A stretch of DNA of 64,000 nucleotides from Sporodiniella umbellata (Eukaryota > Mucoromycota > Mucoromycetes > Mucorales > Rhizopodaceae): the NCBI GenBank assembly GCA_025677835.1, contig JAIXMR010000043.1, forward strand, positions 1 through 64,000, written 5' to 3'. Numbering within the stretch: position 1 is the stretch's first letter; every line of letters begins with the position of its first letter. Below, piece after piece: positions 11,521-24,891 of the stretch. The notes beneath the pieces were generated by a model. That model was given only the letters and a program-made list of their open reading frames with translations, did no database searches and had not been told where the DNA came from. The position numbers and the translations under genes are program-made.

Positions 11521-13587
11521 AATCTAATGTGGTTAGATTATATAATCATAATAGGATTGACTACTTAATAGAATGGCTATATTAGATATATGATATTGTT
11601 TTTAAATAGCTGGGGTGCTTACAAGTACAAAAAATAAAAAATAAAAAAGATAAACAACTTATACACTTTTGTATACAAGACGCTTTTTAGGCTAACTTCG
11701 TCAAACCGTTTATATTTGAACCAGCTAATCTATACAGGATGGTAAATGTATTCTCTTTGAATACGAAAGTCATTTAATTTTATAAGCTTTACCTTGTGAG
11801 TTCGTAATTATTTCAACAACAAAAAAATCTGACTACTACAACTGAACAAAAAAGTTTCACATCCTGTTTATCAATTTTCTTTTGTCTAAAAACACTTATT
11901 TCCATCTGCAGCTTTGCAGCTCAAGAAAAAAACCGGTGTCTCTTTCAAGAATGATAGCAGAAAAAGAAAGGAGAATATGTCTTTTTGAACACAAAAAGAA
12001 ATTAAGTCAATGAATGTTTGAATAATAGTAGTGGAAGAGCCAAATGAGTTTTGGTTTATTTGCTGAGATTAAAATACAAAGATGTATAAATGAACTTTTT
12101 TAGCAGTAAAGGAACCACACAGCCTTTTACATGCCGTACTCGGTCGACAAATAAAAGAAAAAGCTGTATCTGTATTTTTCTTCTTTCCCTTAATTTATAA
12201 AGATCATAAAAATCACGTATTTCTTTATTGATGATCGAATTCAGTTGGTTACCCATCCTCGAACTGTCGTGCAGCCTAACGCACATGTCTTGCATGCATA
12301 CGCGTGGGCAATGAATTAACTAAAGAGGCATGGCTTTTCTTATACAACACGACAAAACATTAATACTCAGTATTGTTAATTCGTTGACTTCTATACTTTT
12401 ATTGTAAGATACGGACTAACTCTAAAAATTTAGTAGGCTTAAGGGTCTACAGTAGGAAGGGAAAAGAATTGAAAACATTTTGCTCGCGTGTGAGATGTTG
12501 CTGCACTTTTTTTTTGACGACCAACTAACTATGTCTGTAAAAAAAACCGCTTGCAAACAATTACAGTTGAATATCGAGGAGGGATACCAAAGAACGGGTA
12601 AATACTAAACACTCAAAAAAATGTAAAGGATCAAGCTCTTGAAGCCTTACGAGTAGCAGTGTTCAGAAGGGTTCAAAAGGCCTTTAAAACTTATATTGTT
12701 GAGCTAGTTTTCGCGTAATAGCTGCAGTTAGATCTCCTAGTAGAATCAAATATACTTTCATTTAGTTCTAGTGTATTTTGCATATCGCTGAAAAAATACT
12801 TTTTTAAGAAAAGATTTTCTTTTCTTTCTCACCTTATTTGTAAGAACAATTAGTCTGTTCTTGTTTTTCGTTGCAAATTACGGGTCTCTAAATCGTTATT
12901 AAAATGGATAAAACAAACCAAAAAAAGGATTGCTGAAAAAACCAAAACGGCCAAAACTAGAGAAAAACTTAATAGTAGGTCTGCTCAATGCCTTATCAAA
13001 AAAAGTTCAAAAACGCCTTAGAAACCATTTAGATTAAAAAAAAAAAAAAAAAACTATACAACAACAAAACCTATTTTGACTAATTTGAATGTCATGACCG
13101 ATTTTTTTAAGAGTGAGTATTCCTATTAGTACTAGTTCGAAGTTTTTGCAATGTGGACGATCTCTTCAACCTTAAAGAACATCAATTACAGCTTTAAATA
13201 GTAGCAAATCAAAATCAGTCTATGGATACAGAAGCTTTTTTTGGTTTAAAACCCCATGTATACCTTTCCAAGACTATAATGCGAAAAATATAAACCTTTT
13301 CTTAAGAAAGAGACAAACTGGTAGTCTATTTCTACTTAAAGTGGAATTGCTTTTTACGCTTTTGTTAACCAATACATTTAAGCGTCAAACAACTGGATAG
13401 TGTCACCTTAATCATTTTGTCGTTGTGGTCAGTTTGAAATCTTGAAAAAAAAACCAGGCTCTGAAGATCACTGTTTTTGAGTAAAGTTACACGAAGTCAT
13501 TAAGATATGGAGCCTGTCGTTCTCCTTTCCCTCTTTTTTTTTTCGGAAGAACTACGTTTTCTCTTTCTTCTCTCTTGTATACTCACT
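11521..13587. other. AT-rich spacer
   Basis: No recognisable coding sequence or RNA gene on either strand. The right end of the transposase relic could not be located. The last 80 nt before 13588 are pyrimidine-rich and probably belong to the promoter or leader of the next gene. Confidence 0.5.
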
Positions 13588-14278
13588 ATGGAAATTGCTT
13601 CTCCAACTAAGCTGACCTCTGCTACTCAATTTCCACATTTTTCTAGATTGCACTTGGTGCAATCAGGATCGTCTATTTCCTCAATAGGGACATCTTCAGA
13701 ACCAATCAATAAACAGGCAAAATTCCATAACATGTTGTCTATAGGCAATCTTTCTTCATCCTTGCCTGAAATTGTTCATCAAACAAAAGACGAAACTTTG
13801 GCCACACAGTCTCTTTCGACTCAACCTGTATTTGAGCACGCTGATGCTCAATACAGCTATACTTGGGACAATACCCAAAGTGATTGCAATCTTATAAGCC
13901 AAAGTAATAGCACAATTGATAAAACAAACGATAAAGAAGGTTTCGAAGAATGTGAGTACAACTATCTACTAGATAGTGAATATCCCCAAGTGAATGTGGC
14001 CAGAGCCAGTAGAAAAGTAAAACCAATACATCATGCGATTAAAGATTTAACAAAAAAATCTTCTATATGAAAAGATAGAGGATATGGAGTCATCACTAGA
14101 GTGGTTGCTTGTTGTCAATGCCTTGCTGGAAAAGACAGTCAAACAACAAACACAACAGATACTACTTTTGAACAAACGGTCAAACGGAGTTGGATTAAGT
14201 AAAGTCTTGGACAAAGCTGAAAATGCAAACGATAGTAACGCTTTTTTGCACGTTTACGATAAGCACACCATAATTTAA
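13588..14278 (+). CDS. Hypothetical protein, two exons, Ser/Thr-rich with coiled-coil-like C-terminus
   Basis: I do not recognise this gene. The first frame from ATG 13588 (MEIASPTKLTSATQFPHFSR) is Ser/Thr/Gln-rich and probably disordered. A GTAAAA...AAAAG intron at 14017-14074 (58 nt) joins it in phase to a Leu-rich, possibly helical segment (IEDMESSLEWLLVVNALLEK) that ends at 14278, giving 210 residues. Without splicing the frame stops at 14070. An alternative is a one-base indel in the A7 run near 14052-14058, which would also connect the frames. An upstream in-frame ATG at 13507 exists, but the sequence between is the T-rich tract usual before start codons here. Function unknown. Confidence 0.5.
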
Positions 14279-15328
14279 ACCATTAAACATAGGCTAATTT
14301 TCCTAATAAAATTAGTGAAAACAATGGTTGGTCTCAAATATTGCATGCTACATCTAGCGAAGCGATAAAACTAATGCCTTAAATTTGAAGATCAGCCATA
14401 AGAGTTTTATTAATTAAGACGTATTATCAGGAAGTCTATTTATAGAACGCAAACAAACGCGCTAAGCAGTTATACGAACTCTATTTCGATGTACATATCG
14501 TGGACACTTTACTGAGTCAAAATCTGTTTTCAATGATTTACTGAACAAAAAGAAAAGGAAGAAAACCAAGCTATAAGCAAAGGCCTCTAAAAAAATACCC
14601 TATTTGCTACAAGCTCCACCCTAACACTAGTCGTTATCTTTTAACTTGATCATTATCAGCTTTGTCTAAGATGTCTTTATAATCATAATATTTGCAGAAC
14701 TGCTTTCTTTTTTTTTCGAAGATACTATTTTACTGCTGCTGAATTTGATGAAAAACAAAGCCATCAGTGAACATAGTGGCTGAACCCCCAGTAATACGTA
14801 TATAAAAATATGCTAAGATCTATACTTATGGCACCCCTTTGAGAGATAGTGCTATAAGTGGACTGTTTCTCTTAATTCTTGTATGGTACTGTGCACAAAA
14901 AAAAAAAAAGGCTCTAAGCTAGCTTATATCAGAATAATTAATAACACGATTTTTTTTGGACTTCATATGGAAAAACACTAAAACGGGTCCCTATCTACCA
15001 CGTAGCTTTGCAACCCTTCCCCTTTTTTTTTGGATTTGAAACTACTGATTTAAAGTTTTTCATCAGCCAACCTGCTTCAAAAGTTGACACATACTAGAGA
15101 CGTATTTCGAAAAACATACAACTACTATTTTATTAAAAATAAATAAATAGCACGTTATTTAGTATCAACTGGTCTGCATTCTTCGATAGTGGACGACTTT
15201 CGTAAAAAGTTTTTGCACGGCTTCCAATTGCCCTGGCTTTTAAGTTGAAAAACTAAAATCACTCTATGCGCGTTGGTCGCTTGTTAAATTTTTCTTTCTT
15301 TCTTCTAGTTTTTGAGACGCGTTGTGTA
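14279..15328. other. AT-rich spacer upstream of ELG1
   Basis: No gene or RNA recognised. Contains short A and T runs only. The in-frame ATG at 15266 ahead of ELG1 is taken as leader sequence because the residues it adds are a hydrophobic run unlike the family. Confidence 0.5.
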
Positions 15329-18306
15329 ATGAGTGACTCCAGTTCAACGATTCACCCTTTCTTTCAGCCAAGAAAGATAAAAACTGACACACCACAAAGC
15401 TCTCCTTCTCCTCGGAAAAAGGTCAAGCAAACGACTCTTTCTGAATGCAAGCCAATGGAGGAGATCGCACCTCAATCGAGTTTTACAGAGAAGTCAGCTC
15501 CAGGATCAAGAAGAACTACCAAAAGGAAATCAAAAGAAAACGAGAAAATAGAATTAGGAGAGTCTGGAAGTGTGGATGAAAACAAACCTAAACCAAAGGT
15601 AAAAAGGAAGAGTCTCTTGCAGCTGATCAATCGAACCTAAAATTATAAGACAGAGAGGAAGGCCCAAAAAAGCGGAAACAAAAAAAGTTTTAGCGATTCC
15701 TGTCGATCCAGGTCTTAAAGAGCCTTTAGCGGTTCAGGACTCATCAGCGCAAAATAATGAAATGCTAGCCGAAGTGCCATCAGTACATAGTAACGAAATG
15801 TTAGCCGAAACACTATCAGCAACTCTTCCCGAAAGAACAACCATCCCTTTGACAGAGACGATTGTTATAGATCGGGGACCTGAAGTTTCTGTAGCAAAAC
15901 AAGAAGCTAAACCAGTGGAACAAACAAAGAAGCTGGAAGCTAAAAAACACTTTGCTTTTACCAAAAAACAAAAGCCGGTTTATCCCAAATTGCTTTCTGA
16001 AGAGCCTTTGAAAGCTGAAAGTTCATGTGCTACACTTCAGCCACTCCAACTCAAGAATGATTTGCCTTACGAAGAGTTCAACTTTTATGGTCGTGTTCGA
16101 CCCAAGCAAAAAAAAGCACGTTACGATAACGAGTTTTCTCGACTAGATCGATCCATTTATCGACATGGACATTGGCCTGCAAGGGTGCGGCCATCTATAA
16201 TACCAATAGCTCCTATTGTAAAACTGGAAAACAAACATCTTCTAAAAAATGCGATTCAAATATATACGCCATTTGCAGACCGTCCACAAACACAGCCATC
16301 CCGACTAAAATGCGACCGAAAACACACCCTTTTGGGTGAAAAAATGGTACATAGTTGGTTGGATCAACACTTTCCAGGATGGTGTGAGTTCCCCTCTTGT
16401 GTACGGCTATTAAGACGAGCTATGGGGCCTAAAACATCAGAAACTTCGCAACAGCGCTGGATAGAAAAGTACAGACCAAATACTGTAGATGGTCTTTTAG
16501 GAGCAAAACATAACCATGCCTACCTTAAGAACTGGTTACATAAAATGAAAATTGAACCTACCTTGAGTCAAGAAAAGTCACCCAAACCAGTACGCAGAAA
16601 CGTAGGAAATGAAGAAAATAACGTTTTCAAGAAAATGATGGAGCAGCAAAACAAAATTGATCAAGACGACGACGATTTTATAGATACCTCTACATCGTCT
16701 CGGAAAACAACTAAACAGAAACCACAACAGCATCAGAAACCAACCAGCTCCAATATGGTTCTGATTGTGGGAGACTATGGAGTAGGCAAAACTGCTCTTG
16801 TGTACACTGCAGCTGAACAAGAGAAATATGAGATATTCGAGATGAATTCTGGAAGTCGGCGATCTGGGAAAGATGTTGTCTCCACCTTGGGTGAGATGAC
16901 CAAAAGTCACCTTGTAACTTTCCACAATAAAAAAGTAGAGCAAAAAGTTACAAATGAAGTGGAGGAGATAAAAAAGAAAAAACCGAAGCTCAATCCTCTT
17001 TTGTCCTCTATGAGAATCAACGGCTTGCCCTTTGAGAAAAGAAGTGAGGATTTAAGTTGCTTTATACGAAAAAAAACAGATACAGCTCTGAGCAAATCAC
17101 ATTTGGAAGAGAAAAGTGGACCTAAACAAAGTTTGATTCTGTTGGAAGAGGTCGATTTACTATTCGAAGAGGATAAAGGCTTCTGGTCAGCACTAGTTGA
17201 ATTGTCTCAAACCAGCAAGCGGCCTATTATCATGACATGCAATGGTAAACAAATCTACATGATAATTTTAAGAGCTTACAATTTTTTTTTCTTTTAAAGA
17301 TCCCGACCAAGTACCTTTTGAAATACTTACTCTTCAGACTGTTCTTTACATAAAACCGCCTGAATTGGAAGAAATTTTACCTTATTTGTGGCTTATATGC
17401 TATGCTGAAGGCTATGTAGTAGATCCAGCGGATTTGATTTGTCTTGTATCAATGGTAGGGTGCGACTTAAGGCACCTTATTCAAATACTGGAATTGTATC
17501 GTGATGTCCCCAACCCATTTGAAACCATATCTGGGCTTTATCCTCGTATGAGTCTCTACGAAAAACAAGCCGCATATATTCCTTTTAAGTCTACGGACAA
17601 CTACCAAATCACAAACACTTATCGATCTGCTGTTTATGAACACTGTACAGAAGCAGTAGAGAGCGAAAATTTGGAGGGTTTGGTGAAGAGGTTGGAGGAT
17701 GAAGCTTTTATCGACACTTGGCTGGAGATCAAGGAACACAAACAAATGGTAAGTGTACGATGTTATAAAAAGCTGTATTAAGCTATCTTATGGTAGCTCC
17801 ATACATCCAACAAAGACGCCATTGTCGGATATACAAGTATTGTTAGTGAAAACTATGAAGATAATGTATCTAGAAACATACTCGAGCATGTTATAGCGCT
17901 TTATCAACCGAAGAGATCTACATCATTAGAATGGCAAAACTTAAAGTATGCAAGAGAATATGCTTATCAAGTGGAAAAAGAAGCCATTGAGAAAGTGTTA
18001 ACACTCAAGATGATATATCAATCCAGCCCTGAAGTAATAATGATGGAATATATACCCTACATTCGATTGATGCTAGACAATTCCACCCAAAGCATCCTGG
18101 ATAATCGAACTAGAAAAACTAGGTCTAATCGCCGAAGAATCCATCTGCCTATTAGTGAAGAAAATGTAAATATACTGATGACACCAAGGGAGTTAAGGGA
18201 CGAGGTGATTATATTCATTTGCATATTTTGTATGGGTTCTTTTTGTTTAAACTATTTATTTTAGACTGCTGAAATTTTAGAAAGAATATCAAAAATCAAA
18301 TTCTAG
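15329..18306 (+). CDS. ELG1: ELG1/ATAD5, large subunit of the PCNA-unloading RFC-like complex
   Basis: Elg1-RFC removes PCNA from chromatin after replication. Exons 15329-15598, 15654-17244, 17300-17748, 17797-18204 and 18265-18306 give 919 residues. The N-terminus is disordered and basic, with a PIP-box-like STIHPFFQ (about residues 6-13), expected to bind PCNA. Splicing of exons 1 and 2 creates an AT-hook, PKRGRPKKA. The AAA+ module follows: RWIEKYRP, Walker A GDYGVGKTA near 463-471, EMNSGSRRSG, and a Walker B variant LLEEVDLLFEED, where EEVD replaces the RFC DEVD as in other ELG1/ATAD5 proteins. TCNDPDQVP spans intron 2. The C-terminal helical part is less conserved. Introns are 48-60 nt. 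Confidence 0.92.
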
Positions 18307-18950
18307 ACATACAGAAAAAAAAATAAAGGGGCACAAAGCAACTAAGCTTTTAGCATTTAATCTACAATTAAAAGATGAAATAAAGTTGCTCAAGTAGCAA
18401 CCAAGAGGTAGCTGTTTAGTAATTTTTCATTTACTACTGAGATCAAAAGCATGAGGACTTTTTGTTCAATGCCAAAGTCGATTCATCCTCAAACTTGCAA
18501 TATTTCAGCGCATATTCGGAAAACCCGGCTTTTTAGCATCAGCCTTTATCTTTCCTACAAAAGAAAAACAAGGCCGTTTTAATCTTAATGCTTTCGAGAG
18601 GGAGCTCATATATACCGCTCAATCACTTTTTCTAAATGAAAGTAATCTCGCTCAAATCATAAGCCTCGGTCATCAAAAGATCACTTTAGGTGGAGTTTAA
18701 TTTTTAAGTAGAAGGTTTTCTCAAAATATGTATTCTTTTTTATATAGACTTGTGGGTTACTTCCGAATCGCCTTAATGGAATATTGTTAAAAGCAAATTT
18801 CACATCACTTTAAGCTTTGTGTCAGGCATTTTTGCTCTCCTTTTTTAAAAAAATTAGTTAGGATTTCCTTCAATATTACATGTCAAGCAAACAAAAGACT
18901 CGGGACGGACATTTAAATATGATAATTTTTATACATTTTTGTAAGCTAAT
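18307..18950. other. Convergent 3' spacer between ELG1 and BRO1
   Basis: Both flanking genes end here. AT-rich; no coding feature recognised. A fragment near 18480-18700 is somewhat less AT-rich, but I could not assign it. Confidence 0.5.
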
Positions 18951-21900
18951 TTAGTCAAGAAGGTTGTTGGAAGGGGGCCTGTTTTGCGGGGCAGGTTGTT
19001 GTTGCCAATTATTAAGCGGTATTTGGTTAGCTTTGTAAGCAGGATTGAACTGGTTTGATTGTGCTCCATAATTAACTGGATAGCTGGGGGGGTTGGAGTA
19101 ATTTTGTTGATAAAGTGGCTGGTTGGAATAAGGGGGGTTTCCTTGAGCATAAATCTGTTGTCCCATGTAACTAGGTTGCTGGTTTGAATAGGCAGTTTGG
19201 CTAGCAGGGGACTGTTGGGAATAAGTAGGTTGATTACTTAGAGTCTGATGGGAATAAGCAGGTTGACTGTTTAGTTGCTGGTTAGGATAGACAGGCTGGT
19301 TACCAAGTGGTTGATTGTGGTAAATGGGCTGACTGTTAGGTAGCGGGTTTGAATACTGAGACTGGCGATTGGGCGACTGAGCAGGATAGAGTGTTTGGCC
19401 GATATTGCTTTGGGGCTGACCTGAGTAGGCCTGTTGATTACCTGGTGACGGACTGGAATAGCCGGGTTGGTTGCCTGGAGGTGGAGGGTGAAACTGCGGC
19501 GTTTGGGCGGTGAATGTTTGAGGCGGTCGGTAGGTGTTGGGCAAATAGGGATCATGAGGAGGACGAGGTGTAGAGAAGTTGGAAGATACTGGTTGGTATG
19601 AGTAACTAGGTTGTAGAATTCCCTGAGGCTTGGGCGGTGGGGTAGGTGTGTATTGTTGAGATGTACCAGGTTCGTGGAGAGATATTTGCCGGGTCTGGTT
19701 AGCTAATTGGTCAATAGGAGGAGCAGAGGAAACAATTGGGCTAGTATATTTGTTTAAAGTCTCTTTCAGTAAAGCTTGCTCTCGTACACTTTTAGTGTTT
19801 TCAATATCTTGAATTAGCCTGTTTCTTTCAGCAGTTCTTTCCGACAAAAAGCGGTCAATGTTACATTTAAGTGATTCGATCTTATCCTGTAAACCATTGT
19901 AGAATTGCAGTCCCTTGCCAGAGTCTTCTTTTACTTCTCGGTAGGTTGCTCTGGCTTCCTCAAAATTGCGCATAAGCTCTTTCTGTACCTTTTCGGCCTT
20001 TTCATTTTGAGAATGTAGCTTTTGGGCCTCATGTCCTTCCATAAGTTTTTTAAAGGCTTCTGTAAGATCCTGGATTGCCTGTTGTTGGTGTTGAATAGTA
20101 GCTGAGATACGATGTTGATATGGTCTAAATTTCTCTAGCTCAGAGGCAAAAATCTGCTCCTCTACATTTGCCTTTTTGTTTAGAATTAGTAGTTGTGAGA
20201 TATCGTCTTGAGTCGTCTTGCAAAAAAAAAAAAAAAAAAAAAAAAAAGGTGAGCTGTTTTGGAAAGCACAAGCAGTCGATATAAACCCTACCTTTTCTTT
20301 TAGATCGTTGAAAGTTTCACTTCTATCGCTTTCTATTCTGCGTAATTTTTCAAGAATTGATTCAACCTGCTGTATTTTTTGGTTCATTTGATTGGCTGTG
20401 TCTTCTGTTTCAATTTGTACGTCTAAGAGATTCATGTTGGAAGCATCACTAGATTTGGATGAAAGTTGAATGATGGAGTCTGTGAAGGTTTTTTCAAGCT
20501 GCGAGGGTTGTTTAAGAATATCGAGACTTGATTGAACGGAGGCGTATCTGGAAAAGAGCTGTTGATCTGACTGATGGGCATCGTCCAGAATTTTACGATG
20601 ATTAGCCAGGTCGTGTCGAAACTCGGTAGTAAGTGAGCCTGACGGTGTCTGAGTCCAAAAATCCCCATATTGTACGCGAGCCTGTTCACAGGCTCTCATT
20701 TCAGTATCGAGACTAAGTGAGGCATTATCAAGTGCCTGTCTTGCTCTAGATTTCATTGTATTGAAGGACTGAAGAAGATCCCGAAGCGGGCGTGACATCT
20801 CTTCTGACCATATCTCTTCTGACCATAATATCGCTTCTTGAGGGGCGGATGCGTAGGAGTCTAGATGATCTCTTTGTTTGAATTTAGCCAAGACAGCTGG
20901 AAGCTTCATATAATCAAGGGAAGCATTGAGCTCGGCCTGAGCAAGATCGCACCTTTCGTTTTCAGAACGAAGTAGCTTGGCTTTCTCTTCAGAATACAGA
21001 GAAGCGCTTTCGTGAATACTGATAGGAATCAGCTTTGAAAACAAGTCAGCTCCAATCACCTTTTTAATCTCATCAGGCCCATAGAGTTCCGTCATAGGGG
21101 TCGTCTTTACCGCCTTGAGACGATCAATAGGAACTAACACAGATTCTTGGGGAACGGCATCGTGATAAATCATATCGTTATCGCGGGTAGCAAGAGTTAC
21201 TTTTTCAGAGCACTGTGCACTTAGAGTTTTGCAAAGTTCTTGTAGAGCCCCAGCACACTCGCTTGGCACAGTCCCGGCAGCATGTCCAGAGGTATTGAGA
21301 AGAGAATTCAAACTTTGATTAAGTTTGACAGCTTCCTTAGCAGCTGACTCAGCAGCGCTGTGCCTGGCAACACTTTCGCCGTATTTGGTCTCTATCTCAC
21401 AGGCAATGGCTTTGGACTGTTGAGCCAAGGCCGCATAGTACTTTTGTTTTACTTGGCATATAGTGACCCATGCCTTATCAGTTCCTGCTCCACGCTGAAT
21501 AGCATCGTTTAGAGAGTCGACCAAATGACCATAAGCCCAGGTTGCATGACTAGCAAGTTTAGCGATTAAACCCGTCTTGTTTTTCTCGCGAATACTGGTT
21601 TCTAAAAAGCACTCGTGGGCTTGGGTCAACATAAGTTCACATAGCATTTGTACTGATTCTCGACATAAATCTTCTGAAGGTGCATGTAAAAAGTTATCGT
21701 TGATGTACTGAAACATGCCTGCTGACGCTTGAAAATAATGAAAGGCTCGCTTTCGGCCCTCTGCTTCGGCTCTATTTTGAGCACTTGCAATGGCTGATAA
21801 GGTAGCAGCTTCGTTGAATATAATACTTGCTTTTTCAAAAGCAAGAGAGTACTGCGCTACAGCTCGATTGTTAAATGCATCATACCTATGTGTAATGAGC

Positions 21901-22228
21901 TTAGTAATAAATCAAAAACAGAGCTAATTGTGGCTATGTATATATACCAATTAAACAGCACTTTGACATGCTTTTCATCTACAGGAAAGCGTAGGTCAAG
22001 TAGCTCTAGCTGACCAAAATAGCGATACAGTAAATCTCTACCAGTGATATCTTTACCCGCGCCGCGAATGTCTTGGCGCAATCTGTTAAATGCCTGAGTT
22101 TCTTCAGTATATTTATCTGGGTCGTCCTGATAAAAGCGGGCAATGTATTTCTTTAAAGGTTGAACCCAATCAACATCATCTGTTCTCTTGACGGGTGCTG
22201 TTATAAACGGAATCTGCGGTGTAGTCAT
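18951..22228 (-). CDS. BRO1: BRO1/ALIX-family ESCRT-associated protein
   Basis: ESCRT-III-associated adaptor for endosomal sorting; BRO1 also recruits the deubiquitinase Doa4 in yeast. Exons 21948-22228, 20292-21885 and 18951-20216 give 1046 residues. The N-terminal BRO1 domain starts PQIPFITAPVKRTDDVDW and contains YDAFNNRAVAQYSLAFEKA; a coiled-coil V domain (about 400-700) follows. The last roughly 300 residues are Pro/Gln/Tyr-rich with a Tyr every 11 residues. Intron 2 (20217-20291, 75 nt) is a multiple of three with no stop, so the frame reads through it; it contains a run of 26 T before the acceptor. The long proline-rich tail favours BRO1 over PalA/RIM20, which is the main alternative. 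Confidence 0.88.
19170..19400 (-). repeat. 33-nt coding repeat in BRO1 tail (11-residue Tyr/Gln/Pro units)
   Basis: Successive units such as YPNQQLNSQPA, YSHQTLSNQPT and YSQQSPASQTA place tyrosines exactly 11 residues apart over at least six units. It is a degenerate in-frame minisatellite inside the proline-rich region. Confidence 0.8.
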
Positions 22229-24857
22229 TCGGAACTTTTTCTACTCTCCTTATAATGCCCTAGTGAGTTTTCTTCTTTTTCTCTTTTTGAAGAGAGAAAA
22301 TTTATTTTTTAGAAAAAAAGCTGAAAGAAAGTTAAAGCAAGAGGGAATACCCGCCGGAGTACTAAAAGGCACATAAAGAAGGAACAGTCTTTAACGTTTG
22401 TATCCATAGCCGTCCCGATACTTCAAAACATCACTCGATTTGTCATAATGACAAGGGAAATTCACTTTCTGAAAAAATGGCAATAGCGAAATTTTAAAAA
22501 AGAATTGAAACCTTTCCATCTTGGTGTTATTACAGTGTTTATTTCAGAAGTGCTTTATCATTACGGCGCTCTAACTCCAAGCTCAGACACTGTACTCTTT
22601 ACTGTTGCTACATACCTCAAAGCGCCTAAAAGAAAGAAAAAGGAAAGACATAGTTTTCGTTATAAAGAAAAGAAAGTGTAGTAATCACAAACACTTTTAT
22701 CTGCTATACAAAAACTAGACAAAACTACGGCACATTTTTAACCGTTCTGCCACATCCAGCAGATCCACATAATTTGCTCTATTTTATGGGGTGATTAAAC
22801 TATGAAGCTACTCGGTATTTAAATAAGAGTTGCTCGTTAATAATATAAAGACCTTAAACCAAACAAGCTGGTCAAACCTAATTTGGGAATCAATAGCAAA
22901 CACAAAGCATACTGAATCTGTCAACATACTCTGAGCTAATGATCCTAGATGGAAAAAGCAGTTGAAGAATAACGAATGCTCTATCCTTTTTTTTCTTTTT
23001 TGAAAAAAAAACTAGTATATTTTAAAACACCTTCCATGATCTCATATCACCCCGTTTGACAGTTAGAGGAGTTCCATTGTTCAATAAGCCCATGATGAAT
23101 CGGACCTTTAGGTAAATAAGGGGCCACATTGACTAACATGAATGAGCTGTTTGTTTGAAAAGGAACGCCAAAAACCTTTAATTTCTAAGAAAAAGATTAC
23201 GTTATGAGTATATAGAATAGGCTGCTGAAGGGGATACTTATAAAATGGTTAAATTTGGATAATATAAAAGTGAAAAGGCTTAAATTATACGACACAACTT
23301 CTTATGCTTCTGAGCATCTTCATTTTCGCTAAATAGTTCTTGCCAAAGCTTTAACCAATACGTTTTTCTTTGCCTATTCGGATAAGGAATAATTAAAAAA
23401 CGTGCTTTTTTTTAGGTTTAGCTTTACATTATCTGTGAACATAAATCAAACCAAGTTGGTTACAGATTTTCCTTCGAATTTGCCTACAATACTATTTAGT
23501 AGTTGCTTTTGCCTTTTGAAAAAAAAAAGTCAGTCCATCTTACATGACGTAATGAGAGTTTCCAGCCTCGCCTATTGACACGGCCTGACTGGTGGCTCCG
23601 ACTAGTTTTCTTTATAGAATTTTTACAATAAAAAAAACTTACTACAATAAACAGTTTCCATATTTGTACTGTCATACGTTTCCATTTCAGAGTCGAACTG
23701 ACTCCATCGCCTTTATCAATTTCATTGTGCTTACCAAAGCATTGGTCCAAGGAATGTCTTTCTAATTCTAACCCTTCGTTGCAAGAACACTAAAAAGCCT
23801 ATGGGTAGAACAATGTACAAAGGGCTTTTTTTTCAATTACCATATAGTATTTTTATAATATCAAAGTCTTTGTAAAGGCTAATTGTCAGATTTTTGCTAA
23901 ACAGATTAGGCTTCAGAACGTGTGAGATAAGACAAGTCTCGAAACGATAATAACTCTCGCAGTTTTCAGGTATAGTAACGGCGCATTATATGATTACGAT
24001 TTGTTTTTTTAAGGCTATTATTGGTCAAGTTAGGCTATACTGATTAAGAAGGAGTAGGTTTAAAGTTTGAAACTATTCAAATCTCTAAGAATAACACTTG
24101 GAATAAACCCTGTCGTTGTTCAGCTAATGCATGTATATATTTACGAAGGCTGATTTGAGATAAACAACTATATTTGCTATAATTCCTAACGTATGCATTT
24201 TAACTGTAATACCTTCCTTACTTCTTGTCCCGCTTTTTCCAAACCCACTGTCTTCAACACCTAGTATCTATATCCAATTTTTAGTTTATTGACATTTATC
24301 CAAAAGTAACGGTCTTTTTCTCTGTCTTGCTAATCTATTGTATATTCCAAAGTTGTAGCTAAATAAACGTTTCACTTGTATCGTAAAATCTCTGGGTAAG
24401 CTACTGCTTATTCAGTGTTTATTTCTAGAAAAGATAATTTAATTTTTAATAGCGGTATCGACCAACATACTGTTTTTTTCAACACAAAAATTGCTTTTTT
24501 ACAATCTAGGATGTCTTTGCGTTTATTGCTTTTATGCTTTTTTATTACCTAAAGCTATCGATTTATTTATTAAACTGGTTGACCACGAATGGATTTTATC
24601 ATTTTGGCCCTGCATCATCAAATTTTCTAAAAATTTTGTCGCAACACTTTGATAAGAAGGATAGGCTTATTAGCACTTCATGTAGCTTTTAGAAAACTCT
24701 TAAAGCTGTGATATCCACTACCATTAAAAAGAAGAGAAGTACAACAATGAGAAAAAAAAAAGAGTGAAACTATGACTTGCAAAACTCCTGTTTGCTTTAT
24801 TGAAAGGTTCGATGACCTTTTCGGTACAACGGATAGGGATATATCTCTAATGAGGCT

Positions 24858-24891
<34 letters not shown>

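Noticed and set aside
23496..23750. Minus-strand frame of 84 codons
   Set aside because: No recognisable motif, and basic low-complexity sequence at its end; no support beyond being open.
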